64,000 nucleotides of DNA from Fulvivirga ligni (GTDB lineage: Bacteria > Bacteroidota > Bacteroidia > Cytophagales > Cyclobacteriaceae): assembly GCF_021389935.1 (NCBI RefSeq), contig NZ_CP089979.1, forward strand, positions 5,251,001 to 5,315,000, written 5' to 3'. The notes beneath the pieces were generated by a model. It was not told the origin of the DNA, did no database searches, and worked only from the letters and a program-made list of their open reading frames with translations. Position numbers and translations under genes: made by a program. Shown here in pieces: positions 16,402 to 24,853 of the stretch; position 1 is the stretch's first letter, and every line of letters begins with the position of its first letter.

Positions 16402-16566
16402 AACGTGAATGCATATTGCGTTGCGGGGTTAGAGCGCTTGGTAAACGGCCATTGGCCATGACAAGCACAACCTGCAACGTAACGGTCCACGTCCATGAAC
16501 TAAATTAAGAAACAAAAACTATAACACAGCACTACCCCCCGCAATGAAATATGCACAGTGTTGTGC
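16398..16566. repeat. attC-like site with long paired arms
   Basis: CTCACAAC ends at 16404 and GTTGTGC lies at 16560-16566. Arms TGCATATTGCGTTGCGGGG and CCCCGCAATGAAATATGCA pair almost completely. Confidence 0.85.
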
Positions 16567-16587
16567 GGCGTTTGCATGTCCCGCTCT

Positions 16588-17280
16588 TTATTGGTCACAC
16601 CTCATAAAAGTGTCTAATACTTTCTTCGATTGCTCGTATTCCGGGTCAATTGGTAGTCCGGTCAGAAGTCGGTGACAGTCCTCCTTTTTTGTAGCATACT
16701 TTTCCAATTCACTGAATCCTTTGTCAATAAACTCCCTCCATTTTTCGTAAGCGCCTTCCTTTTTCTCAACAAATACTTCATAGGTGTAGTCATTGAACAT
16801 TTTTCCGAATTCAGTACAGTAGTAGTCCTTAATACTTGAATACAAAATCCACATTGTCCCGTATGCTTTTGTTGAGTCCTGTATATGCTCAACATCTCTT
16901 CTCATCATTCTCGCGTGTACTTCACCCATGTCAAAATAGAGTCGCTGTTTATCGAGTTCTTTTTCGTCCTTGGTCATTGTCACCGAGGCGGTCTTAATGA
17001 AAAATGGAGCAACATAAACTTTCTCCAGAAGTCGTCCTCTGTCCCTTTTCTTTTTTGGAACGTCAAGAATTGATTTTAGTCCGACTTGTGCCGAAGCTTG
17101 AAGTCCCGCTTCTTTATTCAATCTCTTTTGTTGGTCTGTCGGTTTACCCTTGAAGTCGGCATAAACAATTTTTGTCTCCTTAGTCCATCCCTTTAGATTT
17201 GGATCTTCGGTCTTGAATGTTTGTCCCGAAGCCGTTACAGAAATCACTGTCAACAGTGTCAGTAATAGATTCTTTGTCAT
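16588..17280 (-). CDS. Exported cassette protein, DUF922-like but lacking HExxH
   Basis: A 230-residue protein with signal peptide MTKNLLLTLLTVISVTASGQ. The segment KIVYADFKGKPTD near 40 and LYFDMGEVHARMMRRDV near 115 recall the DUF922 putative protease family, in which the second block is usually HEQxHFDIxELYAR. Here the His-Glu...His metal motif is absent, so a catalytic role is unlikely. The C-terminal 90 residues are helical and charged. Family assignment is an inference. Confidence 0.65.
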   Translation of the reverse strand: MTKNLLLTLLTVISVTASGQTFKTEDPNLKGWTKETKIVYADFKGKPTDQQKRLNKEAGLQASAQVGLKSILDVPKKKRDRGRLLEKVYVAPFFIKTASVTMTKDEKELDKQRLYFDMGEVHARMMRRDVEHIQDSTKAYGTMWILYSSIKDYYCTEFGKMFNDYTYEVFVEKKEGAYEKWREFIDKGFSELEKYATKKEDCHRLLTGLPIDPEYEQSKKVLDTFMRCDQ

Positions 17281-17353
17281 AGGTTTTTTCTATAAAGATT
17301 CATTGTCTCTCGTTTTTCCATAAAACGAAGGAGAATCTTTTTTAGCAAATGCC

Positions 17354-17495
17354 TTACAACGCTCTTACTAAACAGACGTGGCGGTCCGCCTGAAAGGCGT
17401 GATCGTCCGTCCGAGAGTAAAGGTAGCAAAACTTGCCAAACCTTAAACCGAAAAAGGGGAGCTTGCAAAGCAATGACGTTTAGTTGATGTTAGCA
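17354..17495. repeat. attC-like site of the 17498 cassette
   Basis: TTACAAC at 17354-17360, GTTAGCA at 17489-17495. Arms ACTAAACAGACGT and ACGTTTAGTTGAT pair. The next stop codon begins 2 bases after the right end. Confidence 0.75.
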
Positions 17496-17497
17496 CA

Positions 17498-18118
17498 CTA
17501 TTTTTCGATGCCCCAAATATGTTTAAGAGATTTTAATGTCTTGTAATAGGCTATAGGGGCAAGGAAAATCTGAAATCCAAGAGTTACAGGGAAGACGTAT
17601 AGAATCATTTCCATCTGTAAATTCCAGAATCCAAAAGCCGTCAATAAAAAAATGAAAGCTGCAACGCCTAGACTAATCATTAAAAAGCCCTTTACATATA
17701 AAAACGAAAAGGTAATATATGAATTGTCGCTATTGATTTTACAAATTACTATGGGAGCTAATAGACTTTTATAAGTCTCAATTCTTGCTTGAAAAAATTG
17801 TTTGTTTAGTCTCCTTACTTGTAGTTCTTTGCCGTCAGCAAGAGGTCGTTTAACGGTAGTGTTAAAAGGAAGACTTCTAAGGTTGCTAATTAGCGTTTTG
17901 GGGTTGAACTTAGCTTTTTCTTCTTGTACAAATTCTAAACGATTCCGTTCTATTTTCTGGAAAGAGTCAATGGTGTCCTGGCGGATGGCCCTGTCTTTCA
18001 ACAATTCAGAGGCAGCTTGTTTTGCTTCATCAACATAGATTCCATTCGAATCTTCTGCAATTCGTGCAAGTTCCTTGCTTGATTTTGAACGATATTTTTC
18101 TAGAAATATGTTAGTCAT
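17498..18118 (-). CDS. Cassette membrane protein with two C-terminal helices
   Basis: A 206-residue protein. The first 145 residues are soluble and charged (MTNIFLEKYRSKSSKELARI). Two helices follow near 145-165 (FLMISLGVAAFIFLLTAFGF) and 168-190 (MILYVFPVTLGFQIFLAPIAYY). The N-terminal half contains a helical YxxKSxxEL motif. No family recognised. Start ATG at 18118. Confidence 0.7.
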   Translation of the reverse strand: MTNIFLEKYRSKSSKELARIAEDSNGIYVDEAKQAASELLKDRAIRQDTIDSFQKIERNRLEFVQEEKAKFNPKTLISNLRSLPFNTTVKRPLADGKELQVRRLNKQFFQARIETYKSLLAPIVICKINSDNSYITFSFLYVKGFLMISLGVAAFIFLLTAFGFWNLQMEMILYVFPVTLGFQIFLAPIAYYKTLKSLKHIWGIEK

Positions 18119-18132
18119 TAATCAGTAGTGTG

Positions 18133-18363
18133 TGCTGACGATCAGATATGGCGAGTGGCCATACCCTTTCAAATATCTACCAAGGTAGTGAAACTGCCCA
18201 CCCCCCACAACAGTATCCATAATGCACTGCGTTCAGAAAGTCAAAAGCCTGAAAGAAAAAAATAGCTAGAAGCACAAAAGCTGGCAAAATGGGTAGGGTC
18301 ACGGTCAAATAGCGCTGAAGTATCAGATAGGCAGTTTGGCCGTCGCTATATCGCCTGTTTCCA
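18133..18363. repeat. Long attC-like site with shared central module
   Basis: The left end is degenerate (GCTGAC ending 18139); the right end is GTTTCCA at 18357-18363. Arms AGATATGGCGAGTGGCC and GGCCGTCGCTATATCGCCT pair well. The central ATGCACTGCGTTCAGAAAG block is shared with 23797 and 26427. Confidence 0.65.
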
Positions 18364-18792
18364 GCTTTTTAGTTTATCCTTTACGTCATTGCTGAGAGTT
18401 GATACATTAAGATCCAACTTGCTTTTCTTGACTCGTTCACCGAGCAAGTTGAGTTTGTCTAACACAGATTGATTCAGGAATTGCCGTTGCTGTTGTTCGT
18501 CAAAGTTGAAAAAGTTGTCATCATCCAGAATTAATGGTATTCCTATGGACTTTTCTTTTCTTCTATAATTTTCCAGGGGCTTCAGAAAATCACGTAGATA
18601 AGAGATTGGGTTCGAATATATTTGAAATAGTATAAGCTTAAAGTCAGTTCCGTAATCGGAATATTTGAGATTTTTCAATTTATTGTCGATTCCGTCATTG
18701 CCCCATAAAATGGATTTAACCAGTTCTTTGTTCGGGTCGTTCATGCCAAAGCTGGCAAAGAATCCAAATATGCTGTCACTTTCTTTCTCCAT
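18346..18792 (-). CDS. Soluble cassette protein, unknown
   Basis: A 148-residue protein with no signal peptide or membrane helix, starting MEKESDSIFGFFASFG. It is rich in Asp, Asn, Leu and Lys, and the second half looks helical (QQQRQFLNQSVLDKLNLLGERVKK). The last residues (KQAI) and the stop lie within the attC-like right arm. No family recognised. Confidence 0.65.
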   Translation of the reverse strand: MEKESDSIFGFFASFGMNDPNKELVKSILWGNDGIDNKLKNLKYSDYGTDFKLILFQIYSNPISYLRDFLKPLENYRRKEKSIGIPLILDDDNFFNFDEQQQRQFLNQSVLDKLNLLGERVKKSKLDLNVSTLSNDVKDKLKSWKQAI

Positions 18793-18803
18793 GAAGGTAT
18801 TGC

Positions 18804-18965
18804 TGGTAACGCCTAGCTATGATGAGTGGGGATTAGAAAGCACTAACCTCTCTGCTCGCACATAGCCAAGCCATGATTTAAATTTAAAACTTGTGGCGGA
18901 CTTTTCAATCCCCACGAAAATATCCTGACCACCGAAATCTCATTCATTCATAGGTTTTGTTAGCA
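18804..18965. repeat. attC-like site, family shared with 1918-2072
   Basis: GGTAAC ends at 18810, GTTAGCA at 18959-18965. Arm CTATGATGAGTGGGG with right arm CATTCATTCATAGG. Over 85% identical by eye to the 1918 site, though the adjoining genes are unrelated. Confidence 0.8.
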
Positions 18966-19591
18966 TCTTTTTTCATTATTTGTCCGCTATCCTCTATCAT
19001 AAAGTATTCGGTTTTTTCATCGCTGTAAGTTCGCTTTATTGTCATATCTGGCATTAACCAACCTGAGAAGTAAATGTCATCATCGTCATCCCACCGAGCT
19101 AATGTCAGATTAGAAATCAATTTCCCATCAAATGTGAAAGTTCGTAAGTCAAACTGGTAGTCTCTGCCATTTGAGTCGTTCCTTCGTTTATTAATTATTA
19201 AAAGGACATAATTTTCAGTCACAAGCCGTTCATATGGGAAATACTGTACTCTTCTAGTTACTGGTTCGATAAATGAAGAATCAATGTAAGTTTCAAAAAC
19301 CGTATCAAATTCCTGATTCGTAAGGAAGTATTTCAAGTTATTATCGTCAAACGGAAATATGTTGGCAGATTCAGTCAGGTAAAGGATAGAGTTATGGTCG
19401 TTAAAATCTCCCAAGCTGAATCCATTAGGCAGTTGAGTTATTTCATAAAAATACGACTGTTCGGGAGCATCCTGATAGTTGATGTTTGAGAAATTTTCAA
19501 TCTGTTCGCTTTGGACTGCTAATTTTTCAGCTTGTTTGTTCGTGCAAGAAACGACAAAGCCTAAAACGATTATGAGAGTACATTTATTCAT
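18944..19591 (-). CDS. Cassette lipoprotein, unknown function
   Basis: A 215-residue protein with a lipoprotein signal (LIIVLGFVVSC, Cys16). The remainder looks beta-rich, for example YVLLIINKRRND and FDGKLISNLTLARWDDDDD, with a run of five Asp. No family recognised. The C-terminus DANKTYE is encoded by the attC-like right arm, crossing the AAC/GTT triplet. Start ATG at 19591. Confidence 0.75.
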   Translation of the reverse strand: MNKCTLIIVLGFVVSCTNKQAEKLAVQSEQIENFSNINYQDAPEQSYFYEITQLPNGFSLGDFNDHNSILYLTESANIFPFDDNNLKYFLTNQEFDTVFETYIDSSFIEPVTRRVQYFPYERLVTENYVLLIINKRRNDSNGRDYQFDLRTFTFDGKLISNLTLARWDDDDDIYFSGWLMPDMTIKRTYSDEKTEYFMIEDSGQIMKKDANKTYE

Positions 19592-19608
19592 TAGCTATTC
19601 CCAATTGA

Positions 19609-19668
19609 TGCTAACGTTCTGTGTATAGTGCGTATCCAGAAGGATATGCACTATACACCTTGTTACAT
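19609..19668. repeat. Short attC-like site of SMI1/KNR4 cassette copy 2
   Basis: TGCTAAC at 19609-19615, GTTACAT at 19662-19668. Arms GTGTATAGTGCGTATCC and GGATATGCACTATACAC form a 17-bp hairpin with a single mismatch and a 4-base loop. Its right half equals that of 4400-4459. Confidence 0.85.
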
Positions 19669-19680
19669 GGCGTTTCTTTT

Positions 19681-20316
19681 TTATAAATCGTTTTTGTTTA
19701 TGATTCCACCCCAATCATCTGAGTAAACATATTTACCTTTTTCCAAATCATATACATAATTGGATATCCATTCTTTAAATGAATTAGCAATTAATTCTCT
19801 TTCTGCCGAATCATGCCACATTCGGATTATTTGGCCACTTGTTCCACTCTTGTCAGGGTCTATATCAATGCAATAATGATTTCCACTTCCATCATATGAA
19901 ATTGGAATCCATTTTGAGTTCCACCAATCTGATTTTATTCCTTTATCAGGCTCGGATTGACTATCCTTGAAATCACCTTTGTCCAATAATTCTTTCCATA
20001 CAGACCACTCTTCAATTATACGTTCCGTTGATAAGAGTTCTTCAGTATCAATTAAACCTTCACTATCACGATTTTGTCCGTTATGAATCTTTAAAAATTC
20101 GATATACTCTTTCGGGAGCTTTATGCCAATCGTTTTTTCAAGTTTGGCTATATCATTTTCTGACGCAGAAGCATTCAGTTCAGATGTTAAGTGAGATGCG
20201 TTTTTAGCTAACCAATTTTCAACACGATTCCAGATTGACGGGATGTCATCAGTTTGTTTTTTGAGGAATGAAAACATTATGAGTGATAATATTAGTATTG
20301 CAAATGTCTTTTTCAA
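19681..20316 (-). CDS. SMI1/KNR4 (SUKH) family cassette protein, copy 2
   Basis: A 211-residue near-copy of the 4472-5107 product, differing at six residues (Ile4Thr, Thr13Ile, Pro49Ala, Gly to Ile near 65, Asn to Tyr and Glu to Asp near the end). Same TTG start, signal-like N-terminus and SMI1/KNR4 domain. The duplicated DNA includes the 5' leader and the right part of the attC-like site. It stops matching at the AAC triplet at 20344-20346 upstream and at 19613-19615 downstream, so whole-cassette duplication is the simplest explanation. The few differences are mostly coding, which hints at divergence after copying. Confidence 0.85.
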   Translation of the reverse strand: MKKTFAILILSLIMFSFLKKQTDDIPSIWNRVENWLAKNASHLTSELNASASENDIAKLEKTIGIKLPKEYIEFLKIHNGQNRDSEGLIDTEELLSTERIIEEWSVWKELLDKGDFKDSQSEPDKGIKSDWWNSKWIPISYDGSGNHYCIDIDPDKSGTSGQIIRMWHDSAERELIANSFKEWISNYVYDLEKGKYVYSDDWGGIINKNDL

Positions 20317-20339
20317 TTACAGTTTTTCTTTTATATGTC

Positions 20340-20573
20340 ATGTAACGCCCGGCCAACAGATGTGTGCCTGAACCGAGCCTAAAAGTACTAAAATAGCGAA
20401 CCTACCCAACCCGCACAACACAATTTAGAAGAACTGCGCTGCACACATCGTCCGCAAGACCTGCCGGAAGAATCAAAAAGCGATGACTTTGCAGAGAGGG
20501 TAGGTGAGCGGAGCGAGTTATAATAAAACTCACAGAAAGCTGTGGGGCACATGGCTGCTAGCCATTGTAAGCA
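20340..20573. repeat. Long attC-like site
   Basis: GTAAC ends at 20346; the right end reads GTAAGCA (a changed GTTAGCA) at 20567-20573. Arms GGCCAACAGATGTGTGCC and GGGGCACATGGCTGCTAGCC pair with mismatches. Confidence 0.65.
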
Positions 20574-21181
20574 GCATCCATTACTCGCTGCATTATCACG
20601 AAGATTTTTTTTAATCCTTCAGCTTTTAGAACATCACATTCTTCAATGTTGTGGTTGATGATAAATTTATTCGTTTGTTCCCCATTTGTATATTCCACAA
20701 GATATACATCAGCGCAGCCCAAAACTCCCTCACAGTATTGCTCGCTATCTTGAGTTTTCAATAAGTCGAATTTGGAAACAATCGATTTTAAATTATCAAT
20801 AAGTAAATTGTCCTTTATTACTTTTGTATAGTTAAGATCCTTCAGTTCACCTATATCCTTAAAATCCTCCAATACATATGAGTGAAAGTTCAATTCTGAA
20901 TCCTGCTTGTTATATTCTAAAAGCTGTTCAAATGCAGCTCCCCCGCCTGGAAATCTCCAAACCCGTAGTGTTTCGGAATTTAATTGAGATATTCGTTTTA
21001 GCTTGAGAGTCTCTAGAGGATAGCTTATCTGTTTTGATAAGTATTCTTTAAAATTCCAATCGCTGATCTCATCACTTTTGTTCGGTTCAGACCTTACTTC
21101 AGTGTTCGGTTTGTCATCATTTGGACTGTCACTGCATCCCAATATAACGAGCGAAAATATTATAGTGATCAATTTGTACAT
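20558..21181 (-). CDS. Cassette lipoprotein, unknown function
   Basis: A 207-residue protein starting MYKLITIIFSLVILGC (Cys16 lipobox), then an acidic Asn/Asp/Pro linker (SDSPNDDKPNTEVRSEPN) and a mixed domain with GCADVYLVEYTNGEQ near 160. No family recognised. The open frame continues 14 codons upstream into the junction; the ATG at 21181 next to the signal is chosen. The stop lies inside the attC-like right end. Confidence 0.75.
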   Translation of the reverse strand: MYKLITIIFSLVILGCSDSPNDDKPNTEVRSEPNKSDEISDWNFKEYLSKQISYPLETLKLKRISQLNSETLRVWRFPGGGAAFEQLLEYNKQDSELNFHSYVLEDFKDIGELKDLNYTKVIKDNLLIDNLKSIVSKFDLLKTQDSEQYCEGVLGCADVYLVEYTNGEQTNKFIINHNIEECDVLKAEGLKKIFVIMQRVMDAAYNG

Positions 21182-21186
21182 CTTGC

Positions 21187-21276
21187 TGCCAACGCCTGCA
21201 TATAAAGCGTGCCGGTAGACCAAATTAATAATTATTCATCGAATTCTGCCTACATGATTTATATGCTTTGTTGTAG
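21187..21276. repeat. attC-like site with strong arms
   Basis: TGCCAAC at 21187-21193, GTTGTAG at 21270-21276. Arms GCATATAAAGCGTGCCGGTAG and CTGCCTACATGATTTATATGC pair well around a short AT-rich loop. Confidence 0.8.
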
Positions 21277-22110
21277 GATATTCTCTTGCCAGCATTTATC
21301 ACTTAGTTCGGAGAAGTATTTGACCCCATCCTCATCCTCGGTGTTATCAGCATGAACATCCTCAAGTATTAGTCGGGCATCTTCCCTTATGTCAATATTA
21401 TTTGATTCTGTTAGTTCGACTATTATAGGTTCAATCTTCTCTACAAAGTATCCTCGATCCAGCCCAGTTATACAATGATCCCCAAAACGTAGGTATTGTA
21501 AAGCATCCATCACCCTTCTGGTATCGTGGCTCCCTATTGCTCCCTGAATTCCTTCTAATCTTGTCCATGAGAGTCTATTCTCTTTCCACCATTGTAACGC
21601 CTTTGCCGTTGTTTCCTTTATCTTACGTTTTGCGTCTGGACTTACTTTAAGGTCGTACGTTCCAGTCTCTAAGTACTTTGTATATAGAGCGGTGTCCTTT
21701 TCTATTTCGAACAAGATTTCTTCAGTTATTTTGTATTCCCTAAAGCCGAAGTTTTGGAAAGTAATATCCTCAATTGCCCACCCTGCCCTGATTTGTAACC
21801 AATCTAAGTCATAGTCGATGACCCACCCATGCCCATAAAATTCAGTGGCACCAGGATATATCAGGTCTGCTGTATTACTAAGCTTGACAAACGTGTTATC
21901 GTTGGTCAACATGTCAAACAAATACGGGAGCGATCGATGCTCCAATGATTCAAGTGTATCCTTAGCCGTATAGACCATTGGCCAGTCGGGCTGCGAGAAC
22001 TGGTTTATCAAGCGTTTTATTCTCTGATCGGTGAGTTCAGCAACTGACGATTGCTTGTCGCTACAGGCAAGAACTGCCGCTATAACTATGATAGGAAATT
22101 GAATCTTCAT
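21259..22110 (-). CDS. Cassette lipoprotein, possibly helical-repeat
   Basis: A 283-residue protein with a lipoprotein signal (MKIQFPIIVIAAVLAC, Cys16). The rest is helix-rich with repeated stretches such as HRSLPYLFDMLTND, DTRRVMDALQYLRFG and IREDARLILEDVH, suggesting HEAT-like repeats, but the match is weak. The frame runs 37 codons further upstream through the attC-like junction; the ATG at 22110 is chosen. The final residues (NILQQSI) are encoded by the attC-like arm. Confidence 0.7.
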   Translation of the reverse strand: MKIQFPIIVIAAVLACSDKQSSVAELTDQRIKRLINQFSQPDWPMVYTAKDTLESLEHRSLPYLFDMLTNDNTFVKLSNTADLIYPGATEFYGHGWVIDYDLDWLQIRAGWAIEDITFQNFGFREYKITEEILFEIEKDTALYTKYLETGTYDLKVSPDAKRKIKETTAKALQWWKENRLSWTRLEGIQGAIGSHDTRRVMDALQYLRFGDHCITGLDRGYFVEKIEPIIVELTESNNIDIREDARLILEDVHADNTEDEDGVKYFSELSDKCWQENILQQSI

Positions 22111-22118
22111 TTGTAATG

Positions 22119-22249
22119 GCCTACAATGTTTGCATATGGCTTGTGGCGGTTTCGCAGCACTTTCCTTTCCGCTGAAACCAAAGCTGACTACGAAGCAAAA
22201 GCCTTGCTGGCAGCCTTTCACCCGCCATAAGCTATATGCCGTGTTGTAG
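22119..22249. repeat. attC-like site of the DUF4304-like cassette
   Basis: The left end is CCTACAAT (AAC changed to AAT) at 22120-22127; the right end GTTGTAG is at 22243-22249. Arms GCATATGGCTTGTGGCGG and CCGCCATAAGCTATATGC are almost perfectly complementary. Confidence 0.8.
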
Positions 22250-22975
22250 CATGTTTTTTATTTTCTCAATTGTATTAATGATTTCAGCACCTTCTGTTAT
22301 TGACGATATTCCATCTTCTGTTTTTCTCCAACTCTCAAAGGATTGTAATACGTCAGTGGTTATTTCGGTTTTGCCCAAATGATTGGATAGAATCAAAATA
22401 TCAGGAATCCAAAGTAGTCCGAAATAATTTAATTCTTTGAACGTATTGAATCTATATTCTAAAGACTTTTCGAAATCTGAGTTAGCATCTAAGTAAGTTT
22501 TAGTTGCTTTTTTAATGTTTTGAATTATTGAATCTACAATTTGCTGATTATCATCAAGGTGTAACGAATACCAATAATTCATTAAATGATTTTCCCATTC
22601 ATCGATATATTCAGCACTCTCCGCAATAAATGTAGACTCCTGTTTCCCATTGTGATAAGAGAAGGTCGATATGTATTGATAGGAATCTCTGATTGTTGGA
22701 AATAAGTTATTATCAACTCTCAAGTGGATTGCAAATTCAACTACTTCATCTCTGTAGTTCTTCATATTGGTTCTGAACCAAATTATTTGTTTGAAATCGC
22801 CTAAGTTTCTTTCTAGCTGCATTCTAGATTTAACAAACCTGAATCCGTAATCTCCTAATTCAGGAACAATATGAGCTGTTATGATTTTAACTATCCTGTC
22901 CTTTGGTTTCAAATCTTTATAAAGTTGATTCCTATTGGACATTTTTCTTCTCATATAGTCTAAACCAATATTCAT
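22232..22975 (-). CDS. DUF4304-like cassette protein
   Basis: A 247-residue soluble protein. Residues 25 to 130 (IVKIITAHIVPELGDYGFRF, then NLGDFKQIIWFRTNMKNY and FAIHLRV) resemble the DUF4304 pattern of a helix followed by strands, seen in putative immunity-like proteins. The remaining half is helical. Several starts are possible (22975, 22954, 22942); the first ATG is kept. The last residues (MLQHGI) are encoded by the attC-like arm. Confidence 0.7.
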   Translation of the reverse strand: MNIGLDYMRRKMSNRNQLYKDLKPKDRIVKIITAHIVPELGDYGFRFVKSRMQLERNLGDFKQIIWFRTNMKNYRDEVVEFAIHLRVDNNLFPTIRDSYQYISTFSYHNGKQESTFIAESAEYIDEWENHLMNYWYSLHLDDNQQIVDSIIQNIKKATKTYLDANSDFEKSLEYRFNTFKELNYFGLLWIPDILILSNHLGKTEITTDVLQSFESWRKTEDGISSITEGAEIINTIEKIKNMLQHGI

Positions 22976-23006
22976 TCTTTGCTGCTGGTTTGTTTTAATA
23001 TGCTAC

Positions 23007-23332
23007 AACATCCGTATTAGGGAAACAAAACATTCCCTTATTTTTATTATGGTGATCAATCTAAAGGATTTCTGATTGATTTCATAGAGGTGGTAGCCAT
23101 ATGTGTATATATCTCTGTTGTCTGCACAATCGCTCGGCTCGAGCCAAGTGATCAATATAATTAAGGCCTCTGGCGGATAAAGCACGAAATGTCCTAAGTC
23201 TAAATACTGAACAGGTAGAGAAAAGCCTTACTTAATCTGGTTCTAGCATAGCTATTCTAGTGCATCTGCATCTAACTGGCAGAGGCCTCAAAAATTGTCG
23301 TCACGCGGCAGAGCCGAGTGACTGTGGGGCAG
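23007..23332. repeat. Family-B junction element, copy 5 (type II, full)
   Basis: Opens AACATCCGTATTAGGG, then the hairpin ending CATTCCCTTATT, and runs 326 bases to the stop of the next gene. Contains a palindrome at the GCTCGGCTCGAGCC segment (near 23143), inverted AGGCCTCTG copies near 23165 and 23280, and a GTCAC...GTGAC stem near the right end. More than 90% identical by eye to copies 6 and 7. Confidence 0.8.
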
Positions 23333-23776
23333 CTATTTTCTCTTCAAATTAGTTTTATCAAATGTCTTCAATTCCAGTTTCTCTGATACTGGATTATTTC
23401 TGAAGCATTCGGCATCATAGAAGATGTGCTTCTTAGGTTTATAGTCAAGGAAAAGGAAAAAACGTTCTTTAATATCTGCATCAAGAAACTTAGGTTCGAC
23501 AAGATAGGCCGTTGGCCCTAGAGATGTTGTATCTCCAACCAAATAGTAATATGTATAAGTGGCGCCTTTCTTCTTATCAATCGTTAACAGAACAAGTTGC
23601 TTGTCTTTATAAAGCTCAACTGATTTCATTAATTCGGGGTTACGTTTAGTTGAATAGTATAGGTCTACTTGCACTTCGCATTCACGAAGTTCATTTTCTC
23701 CATCAAACCGTTCCTTATCTTGTCCGAAAGCTGGTATTGTAAGGACAATTAAAATTATCAGTGCTAGTTGTTTCAT
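23333..23776 (-). CDS. Small exported cassette protein
   Basis: A 147-residue protein with signal peptide MKQLALIILIVLTIPAFGQ. The mature part is about 128 residues, Lys- and Tyr-rich, with TYTYYYLVGDTTSLGPT near 75. No family recognised. The open frame begins ten codons earlier at 23806; the ATG before the signal peptide is chosen. The stop abuts the family-B element directly. Confidence 0.7.
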   Translation of the reverse strand: MKQLALIILIVLTIPAFGQDKERFDGENELRECEVQVDLYYSTKRNPELMKSVELYKDKQLVLLTIDKKKGATYTYYYLVGDTTSLGPTAYLVEPKFLDADIKERFFLFLDYKPKKHIFYDAECFRNNPVSEKLELKTFDKTNLKRK

Positions 23777-23796
23777 TAATTCAAAAGATATTACAC

Positions 23797-24027
23797 ATAA
23801 TACCAAGCTAGCAGGAGTGCGCCCGAACTTAGCACGTTCCGATAAAACTAATGAATATGCCGGTGCTCACAAAGTATCAGAATGCACTGCGCTCAGAAAG
23901 ATGAAAACTCCTGCGAGATGCGCAAAGTAGAAAGCACCGCCATTCCCCAGCGGTTGATTCATGGTGAGGTTCGCACTGAAGCCAGAAAAGTGGCAGTTTG
24001 GCGCATTCGTGCTAGCACTTGTTATCC
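23797..24027. repeat. Long attC-like site, near-identical to 26427-26660
   Basis: The left end is degenerate (TACCAAGC); the right end GTTATCC is at 24021-24027. Arms GCTAGCAGGAGTGCGCC and GGCGCATTCGTGCTAGC pair with two mismatches. It matches the 26427 site at nearly every position over about 225 bases. Confidence 0.75.
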
Positions 24028-24609
24028 TCATTTCATTTTGTTCATGCGCAAAAATTCGTTTCTGCATTCGATGAACTTTCTTCGTTGTTCCACGGGAATC
24101 AGTTCCTGAAAGTATTCGGGTTCGTATGATGAAATTATTCGATGTTGACCGTTGCTAATAACTTCAAATGAGTCGGTTGTTCCATCTGTTTTTGTCCAGA
24201 GTGTTCCAGATCCATCTTCTCTTACTTCTTCATGAAGGTTCAGAGAGTCAAGTTCAAAATTCCAAAAGTCGCGAGAATCGAAGAATGTTAGGAGTTCCTG
24301 AAACTTACCTTCGCCAAATGAAAGTTTCCTTGACTTGGTTCGGATGATGTTTTTGTTGCCATCGTGTTTTTGAGTCAATTTAATCCGTTCCCATTGTCCA
24401 TTGGTTCGTCCGTAAATGATGTAAACCTTTTGTTCGCTCCAATAGGAATTCCTAGAAAACGAAAGCACTTGATCGTATTCATCCGAGAATTCTGTCCAAA
24501 TGATTGAGTTTCGTGATTCTTCCGTTGACAAGTTCGTTCGTACTTCCGTAAGTTCCTGTCCCAAGAGAATAGTTGGCAGAATAGTCAGAGTTAAAAGGAG
24601 TACTTTCAT
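24028..24609 (-). CDS. Exported cassette protein, unknown
   Basis: A 193-residue protein with signal peptide MKVLLLTLTILPTILLGQ. The mature part contains VYIIYGRTNGQWERIKL and FFDSRDFWNFELDSL and ends in a charged helix (EQRRKFIECRNEFLR). No family recognised. The frame is open 52 codons further upstream, but that part is the attC-like site at 24623-24853; the ATG at 24609 is chosen. Confidence 0.7.
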   Translation of the reverse strand: MKVLLLTLTILPTILLGQELTEVRTNLSTEESRNSIIWTEFSDEYDQVLSFSRNSYWSEQKVYIIYGRTNGQWERIKLTQKHDGNKNIIRTKSRKLSFGEGKFQELLTFFDSRDFWNFELDSLNLHEEVREDGSGTLWTKTDGTTDSFEVISNGQHRIISSYEPEYFQELIPVEQRRKFIECRNEFLRMNKMK

Positions 24610-24622
24610 AGAGGGAGATTGA

Positions 24623-24853
24623 GGATAACGCCCATGTATGAGGCGTGTGTTCTCACTTTGTGGACGGCACCAATATAGTGAAGTCAGCCGGTGCTTCCAA
24701 AGTTTATAGAAAGCAGTGCGTTCTGAAGTGAAAAAATCCCGCGAACTGAAGATTCCAAACATCACAGAACTTTCTCGGTGGCAGACTAACGGTCAAGTCC
24801 TGATGTAGTCTATAGAAAGCACGCATGCACATGCCTTATACATATTGTTACCT
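24623..24853. repeat. Long attC-like site with shared central module
   Basis: GGATAAC at 24623-24629, GTTACCT at 24847-24853. Arms CATGTATGAGGCGTGTG and CACATGCCTTATACATA pair well. The centre has the TGCTTCCAAAGTTTATAG and GCAGTGCGTTCTGAAG module. Confidence 0.75.

Noticed and set aside
16588-17280. Active metalloprotease call from DUF922-like similarity
   Set aside because: The His-Glu...His metal-binding motif is missing, so only a distant structural relation is suggested.
23003-23185. Minus-strand frame in family-B copy 5, similar to a frame at 28321-28590 in copy 7
   Set aside because: The similarity simply reflects the repeated DNA. The frames end or shift differently in each copy and the composition is not protein-like.
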